Source: Mycobacterium heidelbergense (lineage in GTDB: Bacteria; Actinomycetota; Actinomycetes; Mycobacteriales; Mycobacteriaceae). From it: a stretch of 64,000 nt of DNA. The notes under the pieces are model-generated. The model was not told where the DNA came from and ran no database searches. It saw only the letters and a list, made by a program, of their open reading frames with translations. The position numbers and the translations under genes were made by a program. Where the stretch lies: the NCBI RefSeq assembly GCF_010730745.1, contig NZ_AP022615.1:1488001-1552000 (forward strand), written 5' to 3'. How positions within the stretch are numbered: position 1 is the first letter of the stretch; every line of letters starts with the position of its first letter. Positions 15,960-24,204 of this stretch are shown here, piece after piece.

Positions 15960-16631
15960 GTGCACGACTCCCATGCCCGCCTCGCGGCGGCGAGGCTTTA
16001 CCTGTGTACCGACGCGCGCCGCGAGCGCGGCGACCTGGCCCGGTTCGTCGACGCCGCCCTGGCGGGCGGGGTCGACATCGTCCAGCTGCGCGACAAGGGA
16101 TCGGCCGGCGAGCGGCGGTTCGGCCCGCTCGAGGCGCGCGACGAGCTGGCCGCCTGCGAGATCCTGGCCGACGCGGCCCGCCGGCACGGCGCCCTGTTCG
16201 CGGTCAACGACCGCGCCGACATCGCCCGCGCGGCCGGCGCCGACGCGCTGCACCTGGGCCAGGGCGACCTGCCACTGGGCGCGGCGCGCGAGATCGTCGG
16301 GCCCGACGTCCTGATCGGGCTGTCCACCCACGACCGCGGCCAGGTCGCCGCGGCCGCCGAAAGCCGGGCCGACTACTTCTGCGTCGGCCCCTGCTGGCCC
16401 ACCCCGACCAAGCCGGGCCGCGCGGCGCCGGGCCTGGAGCTGCTGCGGGTGGCCGCCGAACTCGGCGGCGGCAAGCCGTGGTTCGCGATCGGCGGGATCG
16501 ACGCCCGGCGGCTGCCCGAGGTCCTCGACGCCGGTGCGCGACGAATCGTGGTGGTGCGGGCGATCACCGCGGCCGAGGACCCCCGGGCCGCGGCCGAACG
16601 GCTCAGCTCGGCGCTTGCAGCAGCGAGCTGA
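15960..16631 (+). CDS. thiE: Thiamine-phosphate synthase
   Basis: A 223-residue TIM-barrel enzyme joining the pyrimidine (HMP-PP) and thiazole phosphate to thiamine monophosphate. Visible motifs: LYLCTDARRE, VDIVQLRDKG, FAVNDRADIARAAGADALHLGQGDLP, GLSTHD, ADYFCVGPCWPTPTKPG and WFAIGGID for the phosphate loop. GTG at 15960 is immediately after the palindromic promoter, with no leader. It is divergent from thiO and its 3' end overlaps mutT3 tail to tail by 29 bp. Counterpart of Rv0414c. Confidence 0.95.
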   Translation: MHDSHARLAAARLYLCTDARRERGDLARFVDAALAGGVDIVQLRDKGSAGERRFGPLEARDELAACEILADAARRHGALFAVNDRADIARAAGADALHLGQGDLPLGAAREIVGPDVLIGLSTHDRGQVAAAAESRADYFCVGPCWPTPTKPGRAAPGLELLRVAAELGGGKPWFAIGGIDARRLPEVLDAGARRIVVVRAITAAEDPRAAAERLSSALAAAS

Positions 16632-17259
16632 CGCGGCGGCTCAGCTGCGACGGCGCCTCGTCGGCCGCGCCGGGCATGCACCAGACGAAGACCCCGGCCT
16701 CGATCTCGATCGTGCGCGGCAGGCCCCGCCGTCGTTCGTCGCCCTGGCCCAGCGGCACCAGCGCCGGGGCGGTGCGCAGGCGCTGCCAGCTGGCCGCGAA
16801 GCCGGGATGCAGCGGCAGGTCGGCGACCTCGTTCTCGCCGACCCAGCGCATCTCGGCGCTTTCCCCGTTGGGCACGGTGTGCAGCAGCTCGGCCGCGTCG
16901 GCGACCACGGTGGTGTAGGTCCAGCGGGCGCCGCCGAGCCCCAAGACCTCGGCCGTCACCACGGTCGCCCGCACGGTCAGCAGCTCGGCCAACAGGCCGG
17001 CCTCTTCGCGGGCTTCGCGGACCGCGGTTTCCTCGGGGGTCTCGTGGCTATCCCGCGCACCGCCCGGCAAACCCCAGGTGCCGCCCTGATGGCTCCACAC
17101 CGCCCGATGCTGCAGCAGCACCGCGGGGCTGCCGTCGGGCCGGGGGGCGCGCAACAACAGCCCGGCGGCGCCGTGCCGGCCCCAGTAGTGAGCGCCGCCG
17201 TCGGATATCACCCATCCGTCACCGTCGCCCTGCACGAATTCAGGATATGCAGGCGTCAA
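16603..17259 (-). CDS. mutT3: Nudix hydrolase MutT3
   Basis: A 218-residue nucleotide pyrophosphohydrolase. The Nudix box is complete: G-x5-E-x7-REAREEAGL, in GGARDSHETPEE followed by TAVREAREEAGL around residues 67-90. Close to M. tuberculosis MutT3 (Rv0413), described as acting on oxidised guanine nucleotides. The ORF start at 17259 is TTG; a GTG eight codons in (FVQGDGDGW) is an alternative. The gene is convergent with thiE (29-bp overlap of the coding ends) and divergent from glnX. Confidence 0.92.
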   Translation of the reverse strand: MTPAYPEFVQGDGDGWVISDGGAHYWGRHGAAGLLLRAPRPDGSPAVLLQHRAVWSHQGGTWGLPGGARDSHETPEETAVREAREEAGLLAELLTVRATVVTAEVLGLGGARWTYTTVVADAAELLHTVPNGESAEMRWVGENEVADLPLHPGFAASWQRLRTAPALVPLGQGDERRRGLPRTIEIEAGVFVWCMPGAADEAPSQLSRRVSSLLQAPS

Positions 17260-17371
17260 TCAGATCGGCCTCCCCCCATCCGGCCGAACATTCTCTTAGA
17301 ATTCGCTTATCCGGGTTGGTGCGGCGAATCGCATGTGTTTTCGGAGGCCGAAAGGTGAGGGCTGATCAGAC

Positions 17372-18691
17372 GTGACGGTCGAGCTGGCGCACCCGTCAAC
17401 CGAGCCGAAGGGGTCGCGGTCGCCGGCCGAACCGGCCCATCCCCGCTGGTGGTTCATCTCGACGACGCCGGGCCGCATCCTGACCATCGGGATCGTGCTG
17501 GCGGCGCTCGGCGTGTCCAGCGCGTTCGCCACCTCGACGACGATCAACCACCGGCAGCAGGTGCTGACCACGGTGCTCAACCACACCGAGCCGCTGTCGT
17601 TCGCGGCCGGGCGGCTCTACACCACGCTGTCGGTGGCCGACGCCGCGGCGGCCACCGCGTTCATCGCCCAGGCCGAGCCGCGCCCGGTCCGGCAGCGCTA
17701 CGAGCAGGCCATCACCGACGCCGCGGTGGCCGTGACCCGGGCGTCGAGCGGCCTGACGGACGAGCCGCTGGTGCAATTGCTGGGCCGGATCAACGCCGAA
17801 CTGGCCGTCTACACCGGGCTGATCGAGATCGCGCGCACCAACAACCGCGAGGGCAACCCGGTGGGGTCGTCGTACCTGTCGGAGGCGTCGGGGCTGATGC
17901 AGTCCACGATCCTGCCCGACGCGGCGCAGCTCTATCAGGCGACGTCGGAGCGGGTGGACTCGGAAACCACCGCGTCCACTCACTTCCCGGCCCCGGTGAT
18001 CCTCGTCGTCGCCAGCACGGTGGTCTTCGGCGCGTTCGCCCATCGCTGGCTGGCCCGGCGCACCAGGCGCCGGATCAACCCGGGGCTGGTCGTCGGCGCG
18101 CTCGGTATCCTCGTCATGGTGGTATGGGTCGGAACCGCGCTCACCATCTCGACGACCGCCAGTCGCAGCGCCAAGGACACCGCCGCCGAGTCGCTCAAGA
18201 CCGTCACCAACGTCGCCATCACCGCCCAGCAGGCGCGGGCCGACGAGACGCTGTCGCTGATCCGCCGGGGCGACGAGGAGGTCCGCAAGCAGTCGTTCTA
18301 TCAGCGCATCGACTCCATGCACGCCCAGCTCGACCAGTACATGTCCCGCAGCGACGCCGTCGACAAGCCCGACCTGCAGGGCGCCGATCAGCTGCTGCTC
18401 CGCTGGCGCCAGGCCAACGACCGGATCAACTCCTACATCTCGGTGGGCAACTACCGGGCCGCCACCCAGGTCGCCCTCGGCAGCGGTGAGGACGACTCCA
18501 CCCCGGCGTTCGACAAGCTCGAAGACCAATTGGGCAAGGCCATGGACCAAAGCCGCACCCACCTGCGCGACGACGTCCTCAGCGCGCGCGGCGGGCTGTC
18601 GGGCGCCCAGGTCGGCGGCGTGGTGCTCAGCCTCGGCGCCGCCATCGCGGTCGCGCTGGGCCTGTGGCCCCGGCTGAAAGAGTATCGATAA
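17372..18691 (+). CDS. glnX: GlnX, membrane sensor partner of GlnH and PknG
   Basis: A 439-residue membrane protein. About 30 polar residues precede TM1 (about 37-55); a periplasmic segment of about 150 residues, TM2-TM3 (about 210-227 and 240-262), a second polar helical segment and a last TM (about 412-432) follow. This matches Rv0412c/GlnX, which passes the signal from the lipoprotein GlnH (Asp/Glu binding) across the membrane to PknG. GTG at 17372 is used; the ORF has no better start. Its TAA overlaps the glnH ATG by one base, starting a glnX-glnH-pknG operon. Confidence 0.9.
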   Translation: MTVELAHPSTEPKGSRSPAEPAHPRWWFISTTPGRILTIGIVLAALGVSSAFATSTTINHRQQVLTTVLNHTEPLSFAAGRLYTTLSVADAAAATAFIAQAEPRPVRQRYEQAITDAAVAVTRASSGLTDEPLVQLLGRINAELAVYTGLIEIARTNNREGNPVGSSYLSEASGLMQSTILPDAAQLYQATSERVDSETTASTHFPAPVILVVASTVVFGAFAHRWLARRTRRRINPGLVVGALGILVMVVWVGTALTISTTASRSAKDTAAESLKTVTNVAITAQQARADETLSLIRRGDEEVRKQSFYQRIDSMHAQLDQYMSRSDAVDKPDLQGADQLLLRWRQANDRINSYISVGNYRAATQVALGSGEDDSTPAFDKLEDQLGKAMDQSRTHLRDDVLSARGGLSGAQVGGVVLSLGAAIAVALGLWPRLKEYR

Positions 18692-19659
18692 TGACGCGCC
18701 TGCCCCGAGCGCTCGCCGCGGCCGCCGCGGCGATCGTGCTCGCGGGCTGCGGCCACAAGGAATCGCTGACGGGGGCGACCGCGCCGACGCTGCCGCCGCC
18801 GACGCCGGTCGGCATGCAGGAGTTGCCGCCGGAGCCGCCGCTGCCCCCGGACAACGCCAGCCAGGACTGCAACGCGACCGCCAGCCTGCGGCCCTTCCCC
18901 ACCAAGGCCGAGGCGGACGCCGCGGTCGCCGACATCCGCACCCGCGGCAGGCTGATCGTCGGCCTCGACATCGGCAGCAACCTGTTCAGCTTCCGCGACC
19001 CGATCACCGGCGAGATCACCGGCTTCGACGTCGACATCGCCGGTGAGATCGCGCGCGACATCTTCGGGGCGCCCTCGCACGTCGAGTACCGCATCCTGTC
19101 GTCCGACGAGCGCGTGACCGCGCTGCAGCGCTCGGAGGTCGACGTCGTCGTCAAGACCATGACCATCACGTGCGAGCGGCGCAAGCTGGTGAACTTCTCC
19201 ACCGTCTACCTCGACGCCAACCAGCGCATCCTCGCCCCGCGCGACTCGCCGATCGCCAGGGTGGCCGACCTGTCGGGCAAGCGGGTCTGCGTGGCCAGGG
19301 GCACCACGTCGCTGCACCGGATCCAGCAGATCGACCCGCCGCCGGCCATCGTGTCGGTGGTGAACTGGGCCGACTGCCTGGTGGCCATGCAGCAGCGGGA
19401 GATCGACGCCGTCAGCACCGACGACTCGATCCTGGCCGGGCTGGTCGAGGAAGACCCCTACTTGCACATCGTCGGGCCGAACATGGCCACGCAGCCCTAC
19501 GGCATCGGCATCAACCTGGACAACACCGGCCTGGTCCGGTTCGTCAACGGCACCCTGGAACGCATCCGCCGGGACGGCACGTGGAACACGTTGTACCGCA
19601 AGTGGTTGACGGTGTTGGGGCCCGCGCCCGCCCCGCCCACGCCGAGGTACGTGGACTGA
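18691..19659 (+). CDS. glnH: GlnH, amino-acid-binding lipoprotein
   Basis: A 322-residue substrate-binding lipoprotein (type 3 periplasmic-binding fold). Lipobox VLAGC places the lipidated Cys at about residue 20; a Pro-rich linker follows, then the binding domain from about residue 80 (GRLIVGLDIGSNLFSF, GEITGFDVDIAGEIA, DVVVKTMTITCERRK). In M. tuberculosis Rv0411c binds aspartate and glutamate and, through GlnX, drives PknG. The start is fixed by TAATG overlap with glnX, and the stop TGA overlaps the pknG ATG by one base. Confidence 0.93.
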   Translation: MTRLPRALAAAAAAIVLAGCGHKESLTGATAPTLPPPTPVGMQELPPEPPLPPDNASQDCNATASLRPFPTKAEADAAVADIRTRGRLIVGLDIGSNLFSFRDPITGEITGFDVDIAGEIARDIFGAPSHVEYRILSSDERVTALQRSEVDVVVKTMTITCERRKLVNFSTVYLDANQRILAPRDSPIARVADLSGKRVCVARGTTSLHRIQQIDPPPAIVSVVNWADCLVAMQQREIDAVSTDDSILAGLVEEDPYLHIVGPNMATQPYGIGINLDNTGLVRFVNGTLERIRRDGTWNTLYRKWLTVLGPAPAPPTPRYVD

Positions 19660-21929
19660 TGGGCGAGCCGATGGACTTCGAAGACGGCGCGGCGGCGGAG
19701 TCGCGGCCGGCCGAAGCGCAAACCGGCGCGGAGTCGCGGCCGCAGGCCACGCAGGCGCTGTTCCGGCCCGATTTCGACGACGATGACGACGACTTCCCGC
19801 TCGTCCCCGGCATAGACACGGAGTCGCCCGAGCGGATGACGGTGGCCACGCGGGTGCTCCCGCCGACCCGGCAGCTGGGCGGTGGCCTGGTCGAGATCCC
19901 CCGCGGGCGGGACATCGATCCGCTCGAGGCGCTGATGACCAACCCGGTGGTGCCGGAGTCCAAGCGCTTCTGCTGGAACTGCGGGAAGCCGGTCGGCCGG
20001 TCCGGGGCCGAGAAGGGCGCGTCGGAGGGCTGGTGCCCCGCCTGCGGCAGCCCGTATTCGTTTCTGCCGCAGCTGAATCCCGGCGACATCGTCGCGGGCC
20101 AGTACGAGGTCAAGGGCTGCATCGCGCACGGCGGGCTGGGCTGGGTCTACCTCGCCGTCGACCACAACGTCAACGACCGCCCGGTGGTGCTCAAGGGCCT
20201 GGTGCACTCCGGTGACGCCGAGGCGCAGGCGATCGCGATGGCCGAACGCCAGTTCCTCGCCGAGGTGGTGCACCCGCAGATCGTGCAGATCTTCAACTTC
20301 GTCGAGCACACCGACCGGCACGGCGACCCCGTCGGCTACATCGTCATGGAGTACATCGGGGGCCAGTCGCTCAAGCGGCGCCTCAAGCAGGGGGAAGCCG
20401 AGAAACCGCCGGTCGCCGAGGCGATCGCCTACCTGCTGGAGATCCTGCCCGCGCTGAGCTATCTGCACACGATCGGCCTGGTCTACAACGACCTGAAGCC
20501 GGAGAACATCATGCTCACCGAGGAGCAGCTCAAGCTGATCGACCTGGGTGCGGTGTCGCGGATCAATTCGTTCGGCTACCTCTACGGCACACCGGGCTTT
20601 CAGGCGCCGGAGATCGTGCGGACCGGCCCGACGGTGGCCACCGACATCTACACGGTGGGACGCACGCTGGCGGCGCTCACGCTGAACCTGCGCACCCGCA
20701 ACGGCCGCTACGTGGACGGGCTGCCCGACGACGACCCCGTGCTGGCCACGTACGACTCCTTCGCCCGGCTGCTGCGCCGCGCCATCGACCCCGACCCGCG
20801 GCGCCGGTTCTCCACGGCCGAGGAGATGTCCGCGCAGCTGATGGGCGTGCTACGCGAGGTGGTCGCCCAGGACACCGGGGAGCCGCGGCCCGGGCTGTCG
20901 ACGGTCTTCTCCCCCAGCCGCTCGACGTTCGGGGTGGACCTGCTGGTCGCGCACACCGACGTGTACCTGGACGGGCAGGTCCATTCAGAGAAGCTGACGG
21001 CCAGGGAAATCGTGACCGCGCTGTCGGTGCCGCTGGTCGATCCGGCCGACGTCGCCGCCCCGGTGCTGCAGGCGACGGTGCTCTCCCAGCCGGTGCAGAC
21101 GCTGGATTCGCTGCGCGCGGCCCGCCACGGCACGCTGGACGCGGACGGCGTCGAGCTGTCGGAGTCGATCGAGCTGCCGCTGATGGAGGTCCGCGCGCTG
21201 CTGGACCTCGGCGATGTGGCCAAGGCCACCCGCAAACTCGACGACCTGGCCGAGCGGGTCGGCTGGCAGTGGCGGTTGGTCTGGTACCGCGCGGTCGCCG
21301 AGCTGCTCACCGGCGACTACGACTCGGCCACCAAGCATTTCACCGAGGTGCTGGACACCTTCCCCGGCGAGCTCGCGCCCAAGCTGGCGCTGGCCGCCAC
21401 CGCCGAGCTGGCCGGCAACACCGACGTGCACAAGTTCTACGAGACGGTGTGGAAGACCAACGACGGCATCATCTCGGCGGCTTTCGGGCTGGCCAGATCC
21501 CTTTCGGCCGAAGGCGATCGAGAGGGCGCGGTGCGCACGCTCGACGAGGTGCCGCCCACCTCACGGCATTTCACCACCGCGCGCCTGACCAGCGCCGTGA
21601 CCCTGATGTCCGGCCGGTCCACCGGCGAGATCACCGAGGCGCAGATCCGCGACGCGGCCCGCCGCGTGGAGGCGCTGCCGCCGACCGAGCCACGCGTGCT
21701 GCAGATCCGCGCCCTGGTGTTGGGCGGCGCGATGGACTGGCTCGAGGACAACCGGGACGACAAGAAAGCCAGCACCAACCACATCCTCGGTTTCCCGTTC
21801 ACCGAACACGGCCTGCGCCTGGGCGTGGAGGCGTCGCTGCGCAGCCTGGCCCGCGTCGCGCCCACGCAACGGCACCGCTACACGCTGGTGGACATGGCCA
21901 ACAAGGTGCGGCCCACCAGCACGTTCTAG
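19659..21929 (+). CDS. pknG: Serine/threonine protein kinase G
   Basis: A 756-residue soluble kinase. Domains in order: disordered acidic N-terminus (about 1-75), rubredoxin-like domain with two CxxC pairs (CWNCG, WCPACG; about 105-135), kinase domain from about 150 (IAHGGLGWVYLA, catalytic VYNDLKPENIML, IDLGAVS in place of DFG), and a TPR C-terminal half (from about 410). PknG phosphorylates GarA to steer glutamate and TCA metabolism, and blocks phagosome maturation in pathogenic species. Start fixed by TGATG overlap with glnH. Compared with M. tuberculosis PknG there is a small insertion (RLKQGEAEKP) in the kinase domain. Confidence 0.97.
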   Translation: MGEPMDFEDGAAAESRPAEAQTGAESRPQATQALFRPDFDDDDDDFPLVPGIDTESPERMTVATRVLPPTRQLGGGLVEIPRGRDIDPLEALMTNPVVPESKRFCWNCGKPVGRSGAEKGASEGWCPACGSPYSFLPQLNPGDIVAGQYEVKGCIAHGGLGWVYLAVDHNVNDRPVVLKGLVHSGDAEAQAIAMAERQFLAEVVHPQIVQIFNFVEHTDRHGDPVGYIVMEYIGGQSLKRRLKQGEAEKPPVAEAIAYLLEILPALSYLHTIGLVYNDLKPENIMLTEEQLKLIDLGAVSRINSFGYLYGTPGFQAPEIVRTGPTVATDIYTVGRTLAALTLNLRTRNGRYVDGLPDDDPVLATYDSFARLLRRAIDPDPRRRFSTAEEMSAQLMGVLREVVAQDTGEPRPGLSTVFSPSRSTFGVDLLVAHTDVYLDGQVHSEKLTAREIVTALSVPLVDPADVAAPVLQATVLSQPVQTLDSLRAARHGTLDADGVELSESIELPLMEVRALLDLGDVAKATRKLDDLAERVGWQWRLVWYRAVAELLTGDYDSATKHFTEVLDTFPGELAPKLALAATAELAGNTDVHKFYETVWKTNDGIISAAFGLARSLSAEGDREGAVRTLDEVPPTSRHFTTARLTSAVTLMSGRSTGEITEAQIRDAARRVEALPPTEPRVLQIRALVLGGAMDWLEDNRDDKKASTNHILGFPFTEHGLRLGVEASLRSLARVAPTQRHRYTLVDMANKVRPTSTF

Positions 21930-21977
21930 TCTTTCCGGGTTGGGCTTCGCTTTGGGTGTGAACCCTGGGCTTCGGGT

Positions 21978-22023
21978 GTGAGCGTAGGGCGGGATTCCGG
22001 CCCAGATCCCGCCCTACGCTCAC
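21978..22023. terminator. Long palindrome between pknG and the DUF559 gene
   Basis: Two perfect 18-bp arms (21978-21995 and 22006-22023; GTGAGCGTAGGGCGGGAT) face each other across a 10-nt loop. A weaker outer pair (GGCTTcGGGTGT against ACAACCaAAGCC, 10 of 12) extends the stem to about 21969-22035, and related GTGTG/CACAC words surround it. It lies between two convergent genes and is a member of a family repeated elsewhere in this window. It probably serves as a bidirectional terminator or 3'-end element. Confidence 0.7.
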
Positions 22024-22074
22024 AACCAAAGCCGTAGGAGCACACTCAAAAGCCGTCAGCTCACACCCAGCGTG

Positions 22075-22932
22075 TCAGCGCGCAGTCCAACCCCGTTCAA
22101 CCATCGGCACCCGGACTCGGTGCACGATATTGGCGCGGTGGTCCTCGGCGACGACTCGGACGATGAGCCAGCCCATCCGCTCGATCATCTCCAGGCGCTG
22201 AATGTCGTAGACGTACCGCCAACGGTCTGTCTGGTGTTGGCCGCCTTCGTATTCGACGCCCACCATGTACTCCTCCCAGCCCACGTCGATATGAGCGACC
22301 GGAACACCGTCCGCGCCCGGCACCGGTATCTGGGTCTGCGGCCGAGGGAATCCGGCGTCGATGAGGAGCAGCCGGAGGTAGGTTTCCCTGGGCGACTGCG
22401 CGCCGGCGTCGACGAGGTCGAGCGCGGTCTCCAAGCGCCGCAGCCCCGGGGAACCGGGGTGGCGTTGCGCAACACGCAGGACGTCGTCGACCTTGAAACC
22501 CGTTGCGGCCGCGAGCGCGTCCAGCCTGGCAACAGCGGAGTGGATGGCTCCGCGCCGGCCGATGTCGAAGGCGGTGCGCTCCGGGGTGGTGACCGGGCGG
22601 CCGTCCATGGTCTGCGTTTCACCGTCGAGCAGCGTGTAACGTCGGGTCAGCACCCCGCGCGGCGGCCGGGAGTTGCCATATGCCAGCTCAATTGGGACGC
22701 TGTCGGGAATCCACTTGGCGCCGTGCAGCGCCGCCGCGGCCGCGCCCGTGAAAATCCCCCTCCCCCTCGACCACAGTCCCGCGGCGGCGATGCGCTGCTC
22801 AAGAGACGGCTGGACCCGCCGCGACAGGTAGACATTGGGCAGGACCGTACAGTATTGCGTGCGCAGCTGGTGCCGACTCAACGCCCCGCACGCCAATGCC
22901 TCGCTGCCGATAAACGGTTTCCCCGAATCCAT
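22075..22932 (-). CDS. AbiEi-like N-terminus with DUF559 nuclease-like C-terminus
   Basis: A 285-residue protein of a family abundant in mycobacteria and often misnamed cullin. Residues about 10-60 resemble the winged-helix start of AbiEi-type antitoxins (SEALACGALSRHQLRTQY), the middle has TTPERTAFDIGRRG, and the C-terminal third (SPRETYLRLLLIDAGFPRPQTQ, HIDVGWEEYMVGVEYEG, D-x-R-R-like VYDIQRLEMIERMGW, VVAEDH) is a DUF559/Vsr-like restriction-endonuclease fold. Function unknown; no partner toxin gene is adjacent. ATG at 22932 is preferred to the ORF limit at 22980. It is convergent with pknG. Confidence 0.7.
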   Translation of the reverse strand: MDSGKPFIGSEALACGALSRHQLRTQYCTVLPNVYLSRRVQPSLEQRIAAAGLWSRGRGIFTGAAAAALHGAKWIPDSVPIELAYGNSRPPRGVLTRRYTLLDGETQTMDGRPVTTPERTAFDIGRRGAIHSAVARLDALAAATGFKVDDVLRVAQRHPGSPGLRRLETALDLVDAGAQSPRETYLRLLLIDAGFPRPQTQIPVPGADGVPVAHIDVGWEEYMVGVEYEGGQHQTDRWRYVYDIQRLEMIERMGWLIVRVVAEDHRANIVHRVRVPMVERGWTAR

Positions 22933-22980
22933 GCCGGCACACTCGCACGACAACGGCCGACGGCGTGTACCTCTATGCAC

Positions 22981-23028
22981 AGGCCGATCGAGTGTGCGTC
23001 CAGGGCGGAAGAACCCAAGGGGCGAAAT
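22981..23028. repeat. Degenerate copy of the intergenic palindrome
   Basis: The 108-bp gap between ackA (3' end at 23041) and the DUF559 gene contains TCGAGTGTGCGTCCAGGGCGG and, 20 bp on, GGCGAAATTCCGC. These are the left arm and part of the right arm of the palindromic family seen at 28163 and 52265, but pairing is poor. It is a decayed member at the ackA 3' end. Confidence 0.45.
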
Positions 23029-23040
23029 TCCGCGGACCCG

Positions 23041-24204
23041 TCAACACCCCGCCAGCACGCTCACGCAGTCGCGGGCGATGGCCAGTTCCTCGTTGGTCGG
23101 AACCACCAGCACGGCGATCGGCGAGCCGTCCTTGGAGATGCGAGCGATCTGCCCCTTTCCGCCGCCGAGGTTGCGGCGCTGGTCGAGCGCGATGCCCAAC
23201 CCCTCCAGGCCGGCCACCGCGTCGCGACGCACCGCCGCATCGTTTTCGCCGATCCCGGCGGTGAAACTGATGACGTCGGTGTGCCCCAGCACCGCCAGGT
23301 AGGCGCCGATGTACTTGCGCAATCGGTGGATGAACACGCTGTAGGCCAATTGCGCTGCGTCGTCGCCCGATTCGATCATCTCCCGCAGCCGCCGAAAGTC
23401 GCGTTCGCCGGCCAGGCCCCACACCCCGGATCGCTGGTTGAGCATCGACTCGACCTCGTCGACACCCATCTTCGCCGTGTGCCACAGGTAGCTGACGACG
23501 CTGGGGTCGATGTCGCCGCTGCGGGTGCCCATCACCAGGCCCTCCAGCGGTGTCAGGCCCATCGACGTGTCGACCGGCCGGGTGCCGGCGATCGCCGAGG
23601 CGGAACAACCGTTACCCAGATGCAGCACAATCTGTTTCAGGTCGCCGCGCGGCCGGTCCAGGAAGGCGGCGGCCCGCTCGCTGACGTAGCGGTGCGAGGT
23701 GCCATGAAACCCGTACCGGCGGATCCGCCACCGCTCGGCCAGTTCGCGGTCGATGGCGTAGGTCGCCGCCGCCGGCGGCAGGTCGTGGAAGAACGCCGTG
23801 TCGAACACCGCGATGTGCGGAACGTCGGGCAGTAACTTCCGCGCCACCTCAATCCCCTTGAGCGCGGGCGGGTTATGCAGCGGCGCCAGCTCCGACAGCG
23901 CCTCGAGCCTGCCGATGACGGCGTCGTCCAACAGCGTCGGCCGGAAGAACTCCTGACCCCCGTGCACCACCCGATGACCGACCGCCGCCAGGCCGCAGAC
24001 CCGCAGGTCGATGCCGTCGTCGGCCAGCGTGTCGAACGCGCGCCGCAGCGCCGCGCCGTGGTCGGCGACCGAGGACGAGCCCTCCCCGATTCGCTCGACG
24101 TTGCCGGTCGCGCGCGCGACACCGGAATCGGGGTCAACGAGTTGGTATTTCAAAGACGACGAACCGGAGTTGATCACCAGCACGGGACCGCTTGCGCTAG
24201 CCAC
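23041..24204 (-). CDS. ackA: Acetate kinase
   Basis: A 387-residue enzyme interconverting acetyl phosphate + ADP and acetate + ATP. Motifs: VINSGSSSLKYQL at the N-terminus (phosphate loop), VGHRVVHGG, HNPPALKGIEV, RRYGFHGTSHRYVS and the GNGCSASAI-ago region with DTSMGLTPLEGLVMGTR. Length is typical. GTG at 24204 overlaps the end of pta by 8 bp, so it is the downstream partner in the fgd1-pta-ackA operon. Counterpart of Rv0409. Confidence 0.96.
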   Translation of the reverse strand: MASASGPVLVINSGSSSLKYQLVDPDSGVARATGNVERIGEGSSSVADHGAALRRAFDTLADDGIDLRVCGLAAVGHRVVHGGQEFFRPTLLDDAVIGRLEALSELAPLHNPPALKGIEVARKLLPDVPHIAVFDTAFFHDLPPAAATYAIDRELAERWRIRRYGFHGTSHRYVSERAAAFLDRPRGDLKQIVLHLGNGCSASAIAGTRPVDTSMGLTPLEGLVMGTRSGDIDPSVVSYLWHTAKMGVDEVESMLNQRSGVWGLAGERDFRRLREMIESGDDAAQLAYSVFIHRLRKYIGAYLAVLGHTDVISFTAGIGENDAAVRRDAVAGLEGLGIALDQRRNLGGGKGQIARISKDGSPIAVLVVPTNEELAIARDCVSVLAGC

